From the NCBI RefSeq assembly GCF_051622035.1, contig NC_135356.1, positions 16,292,079 to 16,356,078 on the forward strand: a stretch of 64,000 bases of DNA, in the 5' to 3' direction. How positions within the stretch are numbered: the first letter of the stretch is position 1; each line of letters starts with the position of its first letter. A program made the position numbers and the translations under genes. This DNA is from Arctopsyche grandis. Lineage: Eukaryota; Arthropoda; Insecta; Trichoptera; Hydropsychidae. This document shows positions 12,198 through 33,691 of this stretch, piece after piece. The notes under the pieces are model-generated. The model did no database searches. It saw nothing but the letters and a program-made list of their open reading frames with translations, and had not been told where the DNA came from.

Positions 12198-13870
12198 ACA
12201 AAATCGACTCACCGATGTGAGTAAACGGCATAAGCAAACCACTGACATTTATGCAATCAAAAATAAATCTAACCATTAATAATTTCTACTATTTTGTATT
12301 TTTAATAATAACCAAAAAAAATTATATATATTATATATATGTATAATTATTGAATAATATGGAAATTTTGGAATTGTAATAAGTATTTAATCTTTTTATA
12401 TATTCACGTACCAGGTTGTAGTGGTTGCAGACGATCTGAGTGCACGCTAAGGGAAATTTCTTATATTGCTAAGCATAAAAGCTGCATACGCAGTTTGTTA
12501 AATCAATCAGAGACGATAATAATATAAATAAATAAAAATAAAAAAAATCCTAGCCAAGCGTTAGTGAATTAGTGAGGTTGAAAATGGTATTCCTTAGCGG
12601 TCACCCATCCACATATGCCCATTTGTCAACCGGTATATGTGCGGGCTATGGTAATAAAGTATTTATATAAAAAATGTGCTTCAGACGATTTTTGGATGGG
12701 GTTTTTGAAATGTCGGGACTTTTGACAGATAGTCGCGTGCAAGTGTCAAAAGTTACGACATTTAATCCACGAATCGCCTTGCATAAGATCTAAACAATTT
12801 AGTAAAAAAATATATTTAATTTCATTGTGTATTTTTAATTATAGTATATCAATGCCTGTCGACAGTTTACTCATATTTGAGTTGTCAAAAAACATAATCG
12901 TTTATTAATTTTAGTGTTTTTTTTTTTTGTTTTTTTTTTGTGAATAAAAAAGTATTATATTTTGCACCAACTCCTTTTCTGTTATAAGAAAATGCATTTT
13001 TTCCCGACTAATCGGTTTATTTGCTAAATGCGTGGTACGCATATTAGTATTGATTCCATTGTCAACTTCACTTTTCGTAGAAATAATATTTAATTTTTTG
13101 GGCATTTATGTATGAATTGTGCTTGCTTGTTTGCTTCGTAGAATTGTCGGGTTGTATTAAATAAATAATAAAAAAAAGATTGGTGTCGCTCTAATAATTG
13201 TGGATTGATGTGCGCTGATAGGCCGCAATGACCGCAAATTGAATGCAGGAAATTGTAATTGCGAATCAACGCTGTATGTAGTCTGTACTCGGTATCTTCC
13301 AATTGTGTGAGCGTTGAGGAGATAGTTGATTTTCTTTTTTTTTTAATTTAATAAATGAATCTGTAGGGAGTGTGAGATGATAGGTAATATTTTTTTTTAC
13401 AACTTGGTCACGTGTGCTACCCGTAACTCACCGCGAAAGTGAATAATAAATAAATATAAATTATATATGCCAATTTGTGTATAAGGATTGAAAGCATAAA
13501 TTTTTTCATTAACGTATTAATGTTATTTTTATATATGTATATTTAGTATAGTTTCATTTAAACAAACCATAAACTCTGGAACAATCCATAAAATGTAAAA
13601 TGGGCAGGTCGACTTGGTAGAAAGAGCCTGAACTGTTAAAAGAATGTTTTATATTATTTGATAACACTTAAAGTTATAATTTTGAATAAAAAACAAAAAA
13701 TTTTATCACTTGTTTTATTTTTCACCACACCGAAATATATTCTAGGAATGACTATTGGAAAACAATATGAAAAACAAACATGTTCACTGATGCATATTTT
13801 TAAAAATACAGTGTACTCTCGATTATTCAGGCCAATGTCGGAAACGATATATACATATGTACATCACTCT
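12198..13870 (+). other. Cdc42 3' untranslated region and downstream spacer
   Basis: The first AATAAA after the stop is at 12262-12267; further AATAAA-rich stretches follow near 12530 and 12650, so several 3' ends are possible. From about 12700 to 13870 the sequence is AT-rich with poly-T runs and no recognised gene. Confidence 0.5.
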
Positions 13871-14475
13871 TAATGACAGATTATTTATCAACATTTCCAA
13901 AGCAATTTAAATTTTCTATATTAGGAATAATCTTTCTCATGACAGAACCAGTGTTACTGGTTTTACTTTCGACCAAGATTGTACTTGGCATGTGTAGCAT
14001 CCAATATACTCATATTTTTCCAGAAATTAATCAAGTTATCATCTTCCTCTGGAAGATTTTTGAAAAGACCAGTACAGTAAAGCCAGAGAAATGTTATAAT
14101 TTCTTCGAGTAAAGCCGTTTCATTTGAGATATGACACCTTGGTCCTTGGGTTGAATAAGATTTGTAGCATTAAGCGGTAAAAATTTAGCTCACTTGTTTT
14201 TATTACGTGTATTATAGTTTCATTTAGATGAGAAGGAGCATTATCTATTAACAATACTGCTTTCCGTGGCAACCCTTAATTTTTATAAAAAATTCTGTAA
14301 CCATGAAGGTTCTTTGGGTAATTTGTGTCCGGGAGTAGACTTTTGTTTTGATGAAGCAAGTGTTTTCGTTGAAATTAAAAAATATATATTTCAAGCACAG
14401 ATTATTGAGAGTACAACTGTAGCTACTTTTTTTTACAAGGTTTTATTTATTTATTATTTTTATTATTAACCTTCT

Positions 14476-15062
14476 TGGTTGTGGCTATTTGCAGGTACTA
14501 TATCCGCGATTTATTGGCTATTTGCAGGTACTATATCTGCGCATTATTGGCTATTTGCAGGTACTATATCCGCGATTTATTGGCTATTTGCAGGTACTAT
14601 ATCTGCGCATTATTGGCTATTTGCAGGTACTATATCTGGTGCAAAGCCTCCTGCGCATGAACTTATAATCCAATTATAATTTCTTACATCTAATGTATGC
14701 TAAACTTGTTTAATCAATCGTTCATTATACATGAGGCAAATAAATTTCGCACGTTATTATAATAGATTTATATCATTTAGCTAGTTCGCGGCTTGTAAGA
14801 CTTGTATGTAGTTATTATACGTTATATATGATAATAATTTTCTAACAAATAATAATATTAACTAATTTGGATTATATTTTTTACTCTACGTAACTTTACG
14901 AGTTCGAACTAAATTCTAAGAGGTTTAAAACAAAATTTTAACAGTAAACACGCTGACAGTGACAGTTCACGCGCATGCGCAGAAGGTTTTGCGCCTTTCG
15001 CAGATATAGTACCTGCAAATAGCCAATAATTTGCAGATATAGTACCTACAAATAGCCACAAC
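14476..15062. mobile_element. MITE with internal 33-bp tandem repeats, inserted in the Tigger pseudogene
   Basis: Ends GGTTGTGGCTATTTGCAGGT and, inverted, TACCTACAAATAGCCACAACC frame the insertion. Pseudogene sequence resumes on both sides. At the right end the inverted unit is present about twice (15000-15060); at the left end five times. The middle is AT-rich and noncoding. No unequivocal target duplication was read. Confidence 0.7.
14484..14641 (+). repeat. Tandem array of 33-bp units, five copies
   Basis: Units begin GGCTATTTGCAGGTACTATA and alternate regularly between two variants: TCCGCGATTTATT and TCTGCGCATTATT. The strict alternation suggests duplication of a 66-bp dimer. Confidence 0.9.
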
Positions 15063-15547
15063 CTTTATTTATTTCACTTTGTCCAATGCTATGAAAAAAC
15101 TTCCTAAACTCTTCAGATCGCTTTGGAACTTTTCCATTTTGCGAGGTCTGGACCCTGCTAGAGGATTTCATTGTTTCCGCAAAGTCGGTAGTAAAATTCA
15201 ATCGCCATAAACAAGTTTAAAAATTCTTAGATTGTAGATACGATGACAGCTAATCCATTGCCAATAGCCTTGTTTGTTTGACTTTCCGTTTCCCCCACTC
15301 GTTTTGTCAGATAACACATACTTCTACTAGAGCAAATCATGACAAACATTCTGTTGAGATAAAAAGCAAAACAATAGGTAAAATATGGTTACTAAATATT
15401 TTTTCAATCAAAATAAAATCAATGAAACTATCATCTTTTTAATCAAACCTTTAATTATATTATAATGGTGACTATAAATTTACAATAAATAATATGGTTC
15501 ATTTTTTTCCTCCTTAAAATAACAATCACAACCATTGATGTATAATA

Positions 15548-15750
15548 TAATAGATCCGCCCTCACGTGTTATACTTGTCTCCCTTTTGGGGCATGCACAG
15601 TTTCTCCTAGTAGGTAGGTAGGTACCGCTGCATCGTAGGGAAAAAAACCCAACGTCCCCGGTAGTTAAACGCTCCGCACCCCTCAGTTAGTGAAGACAAG
15701 ATCTCCGACCAAAATAACACGTCTGGGCCCATCTAGTGTATTATACATCA
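15548..15750 (-). repeat. Interspersed repeat (family B), uninterrupted copy
   Basis: Reverse-orientation match to 3940-4315: CGCCCTCACGTG, CATCGTAGGGAAAAAAACC, CCGCACCCCTCAGTTAGTG and GGGCCCATCTAGTG. A short GTAG tetramer repeat lies at about 15611-15624. Class not determined. Confidence 0.6.
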
Positions 15751-16800
15751 ACGATCACAACGGATGGTATAAAGGAGAATTAATTGACACTTCGAAAAAA
15801 TATAATAAATAAACATTTCCTCGTCACTTTATTTTATTTTTTCAAATATGCATAAGCAAATTTTACACGTTATTCATCCTGGAGAGGACTCACAACTGTG
15901 AAGCGAATATTTTTTTGCATTTTAACATATGTATGTAGTAATTTAAATTCGTATGAGATTCTCGTAAGTCTTACAATGTAACACAGCACACTCAAAACAT
16001 CATCGGAACAACTCATATTACTAGTTCCGGATTTATGTACATACATACCTGGAAGTCCTAAAATGGATTTTAAACGTGGATTAACCGGTAAGCCAAGAAT
16101 CCGATTGTAAAAAATATAATTCACATTTCAAAGAAAATTTACTACACTGGAGTATAAAAAACAAAACATGGTAACTTTTACTATCTGAAATAGAAGAGAT
16201 CATCATCGCAATATTTGCATAAACAATTTTCAATACTTCTATAAGTTATAAATGAACGTTTAGAAAGCACTACAAAAAGCAATGACACGTGATTGTTTCG
16301 ACGTCAGATTGCTATATATCAGCATCAGGAAAAGTTACCAGGAAAATGAGATATAGAAGTTGAAAAAATAGCCACAGTCGATTCTAAAATTTTAAACGAC
16401 TACGCCTTTAGATCCATCGTCATCTATTCCAGTAAATTAAGATGTGGATTATAATCGTATCGTTCAATTCAATCAATTGAGGACCTCGCCTATTACAAAA
16501 TTGACAAAAATAGTTACGGCAAGACAGTATTATAAGCAACTTAAATAATAACATGAAAACATTGGAATGTAAAAGTATCTTGGTGTTGCATTTTTTATAA
16601 ATGGACTTTCGAGTTTCATTCGAGTATATGAATAGAAATTTTATAAACATACATTAACACGATGATGATAAAAAAACATGCATAGTACTTTACAACAGTG
16701 GAATCTTTCAAACTTCAGATCAGAGATTCGTCAAGACTTTGAATAGTGTTTTTCTTTTTTTTTTTTGCTCTGTGCTCGCCTTTTAAATCTGAAAAACCTT
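15751..16800. other. AT-rich intergenic sequence, nothing recognised
   Basis: Only short open frames without recognisable motifs and short poly-T runs were seen. Confidence 0.4.
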
Positions 16801-17190
16801 ATAGGTATAGTAAAAGTACATTCCGTTCGTTCATGAACATACTAATCTATACATCTTTAGTATACACAAAAGTATTAGTTTGTTCGTGCACAAACTATTA
16901 GGCATAAGTTTGAGTAATCTCTATCGTTTGTCTCATCCTCTTTGTATGTATGCTTACCCTGAGTTACAGTATTTTTAATATTAGCGGAAACGGGAATTGT
17001 AGTTTGTATAAAATTTCCCTTTTAAATACTTGACGTTTTAACATCTCAAAGGTTTTGACAGCTAAAAGTAAAATGAGATTATTTGAAGATAGCTTAGGAC
17101 TGTTAGCACTTAAAACTAAAACCAATAGTTCATGTATGAACAAACTGGTATGTTCATGAACGAACCGGAGTAAACACTCGGACTGTAACA
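16801..17190. mobile_element. MITE family E with CGTTCATGAAC ends
   Basis: CGTTCGTTCATGAACATACT near the left and TATGTTCATGAACGAACCGG near the right are inverted. The terminal text AACACTCGGACTGTAACATGT recurs at 29840-29890 as AACACTTGGACTGTAACATA, so two copies are present in the window. Confidence 0.5.
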
Positions 17191-17220
17191 TGTATATTTT
17201 ATTATTTAACGCTTTTTAAG

Positions 17221-17222
<2 letters not shown>

Positions 17223-17304
<82 letters not shown>
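17223..17304. repeat. (AT)n microsatellite
   Basis: Uninterrupted AT dinucleotides, about 41 units. Long open frames here on both strands are repeat artefacts. Confidence 0.95.
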
Positions 17305-17306
<2 letters not shown>

Positions 17307-17888
17307 GTTTATAAGATAAACATTGAGAGACTGGAAAGGTAAGATTAAAATTGTAAAATAAATTTCTTCTCAATTGAGAAGAAATAAGACGTTACTGAAG
17401 GTGAAATTGTCGAGCTGATCAAAGGAGTTGAATACAGTAGTGAGAAATTGAGACTCAAGATTGATCTTGATTGTTTGAATCAAAGAACTTAAGAGGGTCA
17501 CGGAATTTAATCATTTTAGGTCACTTCATACAGAGAAAAACAAAAATGGTTGACAGAATAAGAAAAATATTGTATTATATAATAAGTAAATTAGCACTCA
17601 AATAAAATACGCCAAGGTTGAAATTATTTTCAAAATAAGCAATTTGCATTTGGAATGTATTCTATGTATTTGAGTCGCATAATACGACATTCTGTCATAT
17701 TAATTTTATAGGAAGTCAGAAGCAGAACATTTAAAAAAATTATTCCATATTTTATCATTTCCAAAGTGAAAATTTATTCCATATGTACATACTTTATGTA
17801 ACTTTTTTAGTTCAACAAATATAACACAAATTTCAAATATAATATTTTTATTAATTTGACACAAAATTGTTTTATATAAAGATGACAT

Positions 17889-17968
17889 TTAATTTCCACT
17901 GGAAAATGTCGAGCTTGAGGACTCACACAATCGTGGCCTCCTAACTGAAGCATCCACTTTGAGAAACA
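17889..17968 (-). CDS. Candidate terminal exon, 25 codons (uncertain)
   Basis: The acceptor TTATTTCAG is followed by an open frame reading VDASVRRPRLCESSSSTFSS and a TAA stop. The incoming phase (two bases complete a codon) equals that left by exon 16 of the zinc-finger gene upstream on the same strand. The text is Ser-rich like that gene's tail. Short length makes chance likely; this is inference. Confidence 0.2.
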
Positions 17969-18128
17969 CTGAAATAACAAATACAACAACCAGACAAACG
18001 CAATAAAATTGATTTTATTTACAAGACGACGACAACTCTCTTTCTAAACCGGTGGATTTTTCGACTAGTTTAGTTTTAAATTTGGGGATCCGTATAACTT
18101 TGAAGAAGTTCCACTTATTTACAAGGTC

Positions 18129-18137
<9 letters not shown>

Positions 18138-18184
<47 letters not shown>
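18138..18184. repeat. (AT)n microsatellite
   Basis: About 23 AT units, preceded by ATATAAATATATA. Confidence 0.95.
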
Positions 18185-18189
<5 letters not shown>

Positions 18190-18338
18190 TACATTTAATT
18201 ATTAAAACATGAATACACACACACTACTATGAGAAGTATGCAGCATTGCTTATGTATTTATTTTGCTTTAGCTTCTGTTTTACAAGGCACAACACGGCAA
18301 CTTACATCAACGTTGATATAAAATTCTCAGTTTCATTG

Positions 18339-18487
18339 TTACAAATTCATCGACCAATAACGGTAGAGGCTATAAAGTGATTCATCATCGGCGAACCTTC
18401 GATTTGCCGGCAAACGGTTTAGCGTGTATGCACTTTCCACCAGATTCAACCGTCGTGCGAAAGATTCGCGATTTGTAAATATAAAAC
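18339..18487 (-). CDS. Candidate alternative terminal exon, 48 codons
   Basis: On the minus strand the acceptor ATATTTAG at 18490-18488 opens a frame of 48 codons ending in TAA. It includes NRESFARRLNLVESAYTLNR, LPANRRFADDE and SLYSLYRYWSMNL. This stretch is visibly richer in G+C and less repetitive than its surroundings, and its residue use looks protein-like. Its incoming phase (G plus two bases) is the same as the last coding exon at 21376-21521 accepts. It could therefore be an alternative last exon of the ZAD zinc-finger gene, 3 kb downstream of the main stop, or the end of another minus-strand gene. No known domain was recognised. Confidence 0.35.
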
Positions 18488-18499
18488 CTAAATATTTTA

Positions 18500-19486
18500 C
18501 AACACAAAATAAAACGAATAGTTTTATACTCTATATACATACAAAGATATCCTTATAGCGACGTACACAAATGTTTTACTTAATATCGTGTCACTGAATA
18601 AGATTATTTATATTACATTACAAACGATAAATAATTGTAGCCGTCACACTATTTGTGAATTTTACACATATTTTTAAAAATATAATTTTTCTGAATTATT
18701 ACATTCATTTAAAATTTGATAAAATATATAGAGGGTCCCTTATTAAAATTATTTATATAATACAACATATAAAATTGTACATTTGGTAAGGAAAAAATAT
18801 AAATAATTCTTCACATCTAACTTTATCACTTACTATGTACTTAAAACAACAACAACAAAAAAAAAGAAATACAGTACCACATATGTACATCATTTTGACG
18901 ATTGCGAAAACTTTCTCAACAATTATTTACTCGATTGTTAATATCATACCAGTAATACAGAAAAATTCCAGCACAATATTCAGTCACAAACTGTATACAT
19001 TCAAACTCCAATCACAAATAAAATTAATCTCAACGTGTAGATTTTACATACATATAACACAAACCATAACACGTAAAATGGCTAAAAATTACACACACAA
19101 ATCGTTTAAAATACAAACTTTGGTAAAAAATACCACATGATAAAACCACTGTCAATTTTACAGTTTCATTTTAAAACTTACTACTTCTAATATGATCCAA
19201 TAACTTTGTTCAATAAATTTTGATACTTTTGAAATCTACATACAGGAAAACTATAATTCATTCTCTGCCATTTTGAATTGAACAGTCTAATTAATGTTAA
19301 TTTTCTTTTAACTGTGTTTTAAGTATGCACTTGAATGTACCGAGTGATGTTTCATATTCAAGATGCGGTCTTAGATAAAAACATAAATCAAAATAAATCG
19401 GATCTGAGCAGATCGATGAAATGTAAACAAGTTATTCCTTCATTGTTATCAATTCCAAACATAGCACATGGTAAAATCTACCATAT

Positions 19487-19580
<94 letters not shown>

Positions 19581-20170
19581 AACAAACGAAGATATTTACT
19601 ATAAACAAAAAATTTTCAAATTATTTTTGAAAAATACATACATATTTTTCTAAATTGACAGCCTTGGGAACGGCTTGTTTTAGTCGACAATGTCATTCTA
19701 TCACAATGGCTGAGGCTGACGACAAAAATATGCACACGCAAAGCAATGCCTAACTTAATAACTGAAGACTTATTTTATTGCATTTTTGGTCAGTATTTAA
19801 ATCTGAAGGGTCATTATTTATTAATATTAAATCGATTATTTTGTTCTGATATCAACACTGAAGATTGGTACGAGTGGCCTACCGAGAAGATATAGATAAT
19901 ATTCAAGGTATGAATACATTTGATCGATTTAAAAACGAAGTATTTCAAATGTGGATTGTTAATCTACTTTCGGAATACTGGAGAAGTGATCGGTAACTTA
20001 TTTCAAAAAATATATACATAAACATGTTATAGGTTTAAAAGTAAAGGATTAAAATATGTAAAAACTTCTACCAATGCGGAAAAAATGCAATGGAAAAAAA
20101 AGAGGATCGAAATTGGAAAATATAGCACTTAATTTTGATTAATAAAGAAATTTATACAGCTTTTGTATTC
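18500..20170. other. AT-rich sequence with an (AT)n run at 19490-19574; no gene
   Basis: The microsatellite has about 42 AT units. A frame at 18835-19140 (+) is low-complexity and not convincing. A 15-codon frame MAEADDKNMHTQSNA near 19709 (+) was seen but has no support. Confidence 0.5.
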
Positions 20171-20184
20171 CATATTCACAACCT

Positions 20185-20325
20185 GACCTAAATTGACTAT
20201 TGACTAAATTGACCCCTTTTCAATTAACAATTGAAAAGGGGTCAATTTGAAATGAAAAAGGGTCAATTTGAAAATGAATAGGAGTTAATTTGAAATGATA
20301 AGGGGTCAATTTTTAATGAAAAACC
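20185..20325. repeat. Degenerate minisatellite, about 22-bp units
   Basis: Four to five units of the type AAAAGGGGTCAATTTGAAAT follow each other, preceded by an inverted start (GACCCCTTTTCAATTAAC / AATTGAAAAGGGGTC). Further right, 20480-20640, the word AATACTGACC recurs about four times at irregular spacing. Confidence 0.7.
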
Positions 20326-21276
20326 AATATAGCGATTATCAATTATTAAAAAAAAATAGCAATGTTTTGTTTTCTTTTTTATACTACTTTTGAAACCTAA
20401 ATTATAAAACAGTATTGCTTTTATAAGTAAAACCTACCATAATAATTATCTATCGAGTTATAATGCAATCTATAAAGAAATGGTTTAAAATACTGACAGT
20501 TTATTATTTTACACTGATTATTTATTATTTAACCTGACCATTCAATAAAATAATACTGACTTTTTTTTTCTGTGAAAAAAAAAACTATCTTGTTAATAAA
20601 ATACTGACCGAAAATTGATTTAAATACTGACCATTTAATTTTTCGCCCTAATTAAAACATCAAATAACATTGTAAAGGCTCTTATTAAAATATGGAAATC
20701 AATAGGAAAAATTACATCACAGACGTTTTGATTATTCACATTATCTGTGCATGAAACCAGCATTTATAATAATTGCTTGACAATGTTGCACATGGAGGAG
20801 GATTTTTATAATAAATTTTTGACCGAATCATTTTTTTTTAACATAAATATTTCAATAATAAATAAAATTTGAGTTGACCCCCTTAAAAAAAATTATTTAC
20901 ATAGTCTTTGAATCGTTTGAATGCAACTAAAAATCATTTTTAAACGATACTATTTTTCAACCAATGACACTGTATGTTAAGAAAATTGAAAATATCGAGA
21001 AGTGGTTAAAATGTGATACGAGTGATCCAAGAAGAAGTTACCAATCACATTAGTCAAAATGTGACACTGATTTACATATGTTCAATTCATTACAGTACAG
21101 AGACCAATAGGAATTTAAACATTCATATCGACATAATCGTTAAAAGAAATTCTCAAAATCACAGATTTTTAAGATACGCAATACGTACATATTCATTATG
21201 GAAACTTGGGGTCTGCATTAAGAAGTTACTATCAAATTTCCATCGAGATAAAAATTCGTAATTCGGATAATCAGAA

Positions 21277-21282
21277 TTTATT
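21277..21282 (-). terminator. Poly(A) signal of the ZAD zinc-finger gene
   Basis: AATAAA on the minus strand, about 95 nt after the stop codon at 21376-21378, the first good signal downstream. Confidence 0.55.
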
Positions 21283-21375
21283 TTACAACCATCTGCATAT
21301 GTCCGCCATCCTTGTCATTAACCTGGAATATCAGGAGACTGCTGTATATGAAACATACAGAGCACAAGTTAAAAA

Positions 21376-31446
<10,071 letters not shown>

Positions 31447-31600
31447 CTCGATCTAATGTTTACAGCGGCGGAGCCCCCGCCTGCGCGAGCGCCCCGCGCA
31501 ACTCTACGGCTCTGACAATCTGACGACACGACCATGACCGCAACACGCTTGCACCTGCCAGCTGGCGTCGCTGTCTCTTGCGTAACGGGCTTCCCTTACC
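31447..31600 (-). promoter_or_regulatory. Probable promoter/5'UTR of the ZAD zinc-finger gene
   Basis: A short CpG-rich patch (GCGCGGGGCGCTCGCGCAGG on the minus strand) lies directly upstream of the start codon. An upstream ATG at 31533-31535 opens a frame that overlaps the main start in another frame, which could dampen translation. No TATA box was found. Confidence 0.5.
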
Positions 31601-31655
31601 GAATGGGGGATTTAAATCCCCCGATTCAGTATTTTATGTCGATATCACACTCATT

Positions 31656-32055
31656 AAATGGGTCTACCTCACGGGCTCGAAAGTGAAACGCCTGAAAACG
31701 CAAATATCGGAAGGCAAAGATCGAAAATCGAAAGATCCTAAGTCGAAGGATCAAAAAAAAATGGTGCATGGTAAACGGTACATACTCACATACATACTCA
31801 CTTAATTTGCGAGAGCAGGATACAACAGGAACAAGAGGAACAGGCTTTTCCTCCCGTATTAATGTGCGCGCGCAGAATACGGGAGGAAAAGCCTGTTCCT
31901 CTTGTATCCTGCTCGCGCAAATTAAGTGAGTATGTACCGTTTACCATGCATCCTTTTTTTTGATCTTTTGACTTAAGATCTTTCGATTTTCGATCTTTGC
32001 CTTCCGATATTTGCGTTTTCTGTCATTTAACATTCTGTCTCGTCACGTAGACCCA
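31656..32055. mobile_element. Near-perfect 400-bp palindrome (foldback element)
   Basis: GGGTCTACCTCACGG at the left returns as CACGTAGACCC at the right. Between them AAGGCAAAGATCGAAAATCG pairs with CGATTTTCGATCTTTGCCTT, GGTAAACGGTACATACTCAC with GTGAGTATGTACCGTTTACC, and AGGAACAGGCTTTTCCTCCC with GGGAGGAAAAGCCTGTTCCT. The centre is around 31862 in ATTAATGTGCGCGCGC. It lies within 250 bp of the zinc-finger gene promoter. Confidence 0.85.
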
Positions 32056-32117
32056 TATATAATATATATGAGTGGCATGCGGTGAAATTATCTCTCTTTT
32101 TGTCAAATGTTGCCTTG

Positions 32118-32310
32118 TTTAATGTGCGCGCGCAGAATACGGGAGAAAAAGTATGTTCCTCTTGTTCCTGTTGTATCCTGCTCGCTCAAATTAAGTGAGT
32201 ATGTACCGTTTACCATGCATCCTTTTTTATCTTTCGACTTTCGATCTTTGCCTTCCGATTTTTGCGTTGTCGGGCGTTTCACTTTCGGGCCCGTGAGGGA
32301 GACCGTCATT
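32118..32310. mobile_element. Half copy of the same foldback element
   Basis: Starts at the palindrome centre (AATGTGCGCGCGCAGAATAC) and runs through one arm to GTTTCACTTTCGGGCCCGTG. The other arm is missing. Compared with 31656-32055 it retains the fuller arm end (CGGGCCCGTGAGGGAGACC). Confidence 0.75.
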
Positions 32311-32321
32311 AAATATATGGG

Positions 32322-32707
32322 GGGGGGGCTACACTTTCAAATCACCCCGCACTAAAGCGACATCTATAGAAAATCATTTTGTCGTTATGGAACCAGGAAT
32401 TTTTTGAAATCGGTTTCGTTCTGTCGTGTGGATTCCATCCTCTTTTTACACACCAATACTCAAAATACTGCCGATCGCTTCGGATGCGAAGTCGCATTTC
32501 TTCGTTATATGCTGGACAAGTTGGAATATCACCAACTAATCCTTTTTGGATCAGCCACGATATCATTTCTACGCGATTATCTAATATTCTTAAAGTTGAG
32601 AATGCAATGAACATGAGATTGCTTGTGAAAATAAATAACGGTTTTTTGCGTAAACATGCATTTTGTATCGGTATTCAGCTGGTGCGGGGTGTATCTAAAG
32701 TGGCCCC
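32322..32707. mobile_element. Merlin-like element fragment with 8-bp target duplication
   Basis: TATATGGG stands on both sides (32314-32321, 32708-32715), fitting the 8-9 bp duplications of Merlin. Ends GGGCTACACTTTCAAATCACC and GGGTGTATCTAAAGTGGCCCC are roughly inverted, and the core CACCCCGCAC / GTGCGGGGTG pairs exactly. Confidence 0.65.
32342..32614 (-). pseudogene. Merlin/ISXO2-type transposase N-terminal fragment
   Basis: The frame reads SWLIQKGLVGDIPTCPAY, EEMRLRIRSD, then WCVKRGW and KPISKNSWFHNDKM. This is the zinc-binding N-terminus of IS1016/ISXO2-like transposases (CPxC, xMxL, WxCxxxxC, xSxRxxSWF). The second Cys of CPxC is replaced by Tyr and the DDE catalytic domain is absent, so the copy is dead. 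Confidence 0.6.
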
Positions 32708-33103
32708 TATATGGGTTTCATTTTTTAAGGTAATTGGTGTAAGGAACCTGCGACATGATTGAATTTGGGTCACCATTCTGTGATTTGGGACCGATTCGAC
32801 CATGTTGGTGGCGACACTTTACTTCCCACCCGCCCATCATACTTAACAGTGTGTTACAACATACCTTTTGTATTAGGAAAATACATTATCAAACATCAAG
32901 TGTGAATTTTTCATTTGCCACATTTTAAAGTTGTTAAAGGTAAGATATGCAAATCAAAAATTTTGTCCAAGTTGAAACTTTGGGTTCATGAGCATTTTTA
33001 TGCACTTTGTCATTGTATCGTTGCAATCTCTCCTGTTGCTCTAGCTATCCATTAAATTAACGAAATTTCGAAACGTTACTATGTATACTGGTCTTCTTAA
33101 AGG

Positions 33104-33298
33104 ATTGTAAATAGGTTTTTGAGCTCTTTTTCCTATTATGCTATGATTACTAACCAAATAATATAATACTATGATTACTAACCAAATTAAATTAAATTGT
33201 AAAATAGAAAATGATCAGTAGATCAGTAGCTATTAAAATAGATATAAGATGTATTGTGAACATTATTTCGTAATAATAAAAAGCATTTAAAAATCAAA
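33104..33298. repeat. Retroelement tail-like repeat (family F), copy 2
   Basis: Same words as at 22430-22607; here a short internal duplication repeats CTATGATTACTAACCAAAT twice. Confidence 0.6.
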
Positions 33299-33691
33299 AA
33301 TCAATACTATCATGGAGGGAAATATTTCTAAATCTAGAGAGTAATAGGGTTTTAAAGAATCATAATTAAATAAAATATCTAAAAAAATGTGAACAAATGG
33401 CAAATTTACAAGGCTGTGAAATGATACAAAATAATCGGAAATCGGTTAGAACGTAATTTAAGACAAATAATCCAGGGTTTCAATATACAAGTGAAGAGGA
33501 TATTATCAATTGCAATAGTTACAATATGACATTGGCTTCAATTTATTAGAATAATAAATTGAATTGAATAACCAATTGGCGTTGATTCGAATATACATAT
33601 AGAATAAGTTTCCTCGGGAAAAATCGCATTGAAATTACAATGTACATATTTATGTATGTATGTACATATGTAAAAAAATCATTGAAGATTC

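Larger units (their letters stand above)
13880..15335 (-). pseudogene. Tigger/pogo-like DDE transposase pseudogene
   Basis: On the minus strand broken frames give SDKTSGGNGKSNKQ, EEFRKFFHSIG-like text (FQSDLKSFRKFFHSIGQ), then PGHKLPKEPSWLQNF and WKAVLLIDNAPSHLNETI, followed by LIQPKDQGVISQMKRLYSKK. The LLIDNAPSH block carries the second catalytic Asp of the pogo/Tigger DDE superfamily, and IQPxDQGVI follows it in all family members. Stops and frameshifts occur throughout, and a MITE at 14476-15062 splits the gene. It is dead, and is the likely source of similar noncoding copies elsewhere. Confidence 0.75.

Noticed and set aside
12580-12610. Resemblance of the reverse complement GGATGGGTGACCGCTAAGGA to 5S rRNA
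   Set aside because: Match limited to about 20-25 nt with mismatches and no flanking 5S sequence; chance or a tiny relic.
14475-14679. Repetitive frame CRYYIRDLLAI... as a repeat protein
   Set aside because: Direct translation of the 33-bp tandem units in a MITE end.
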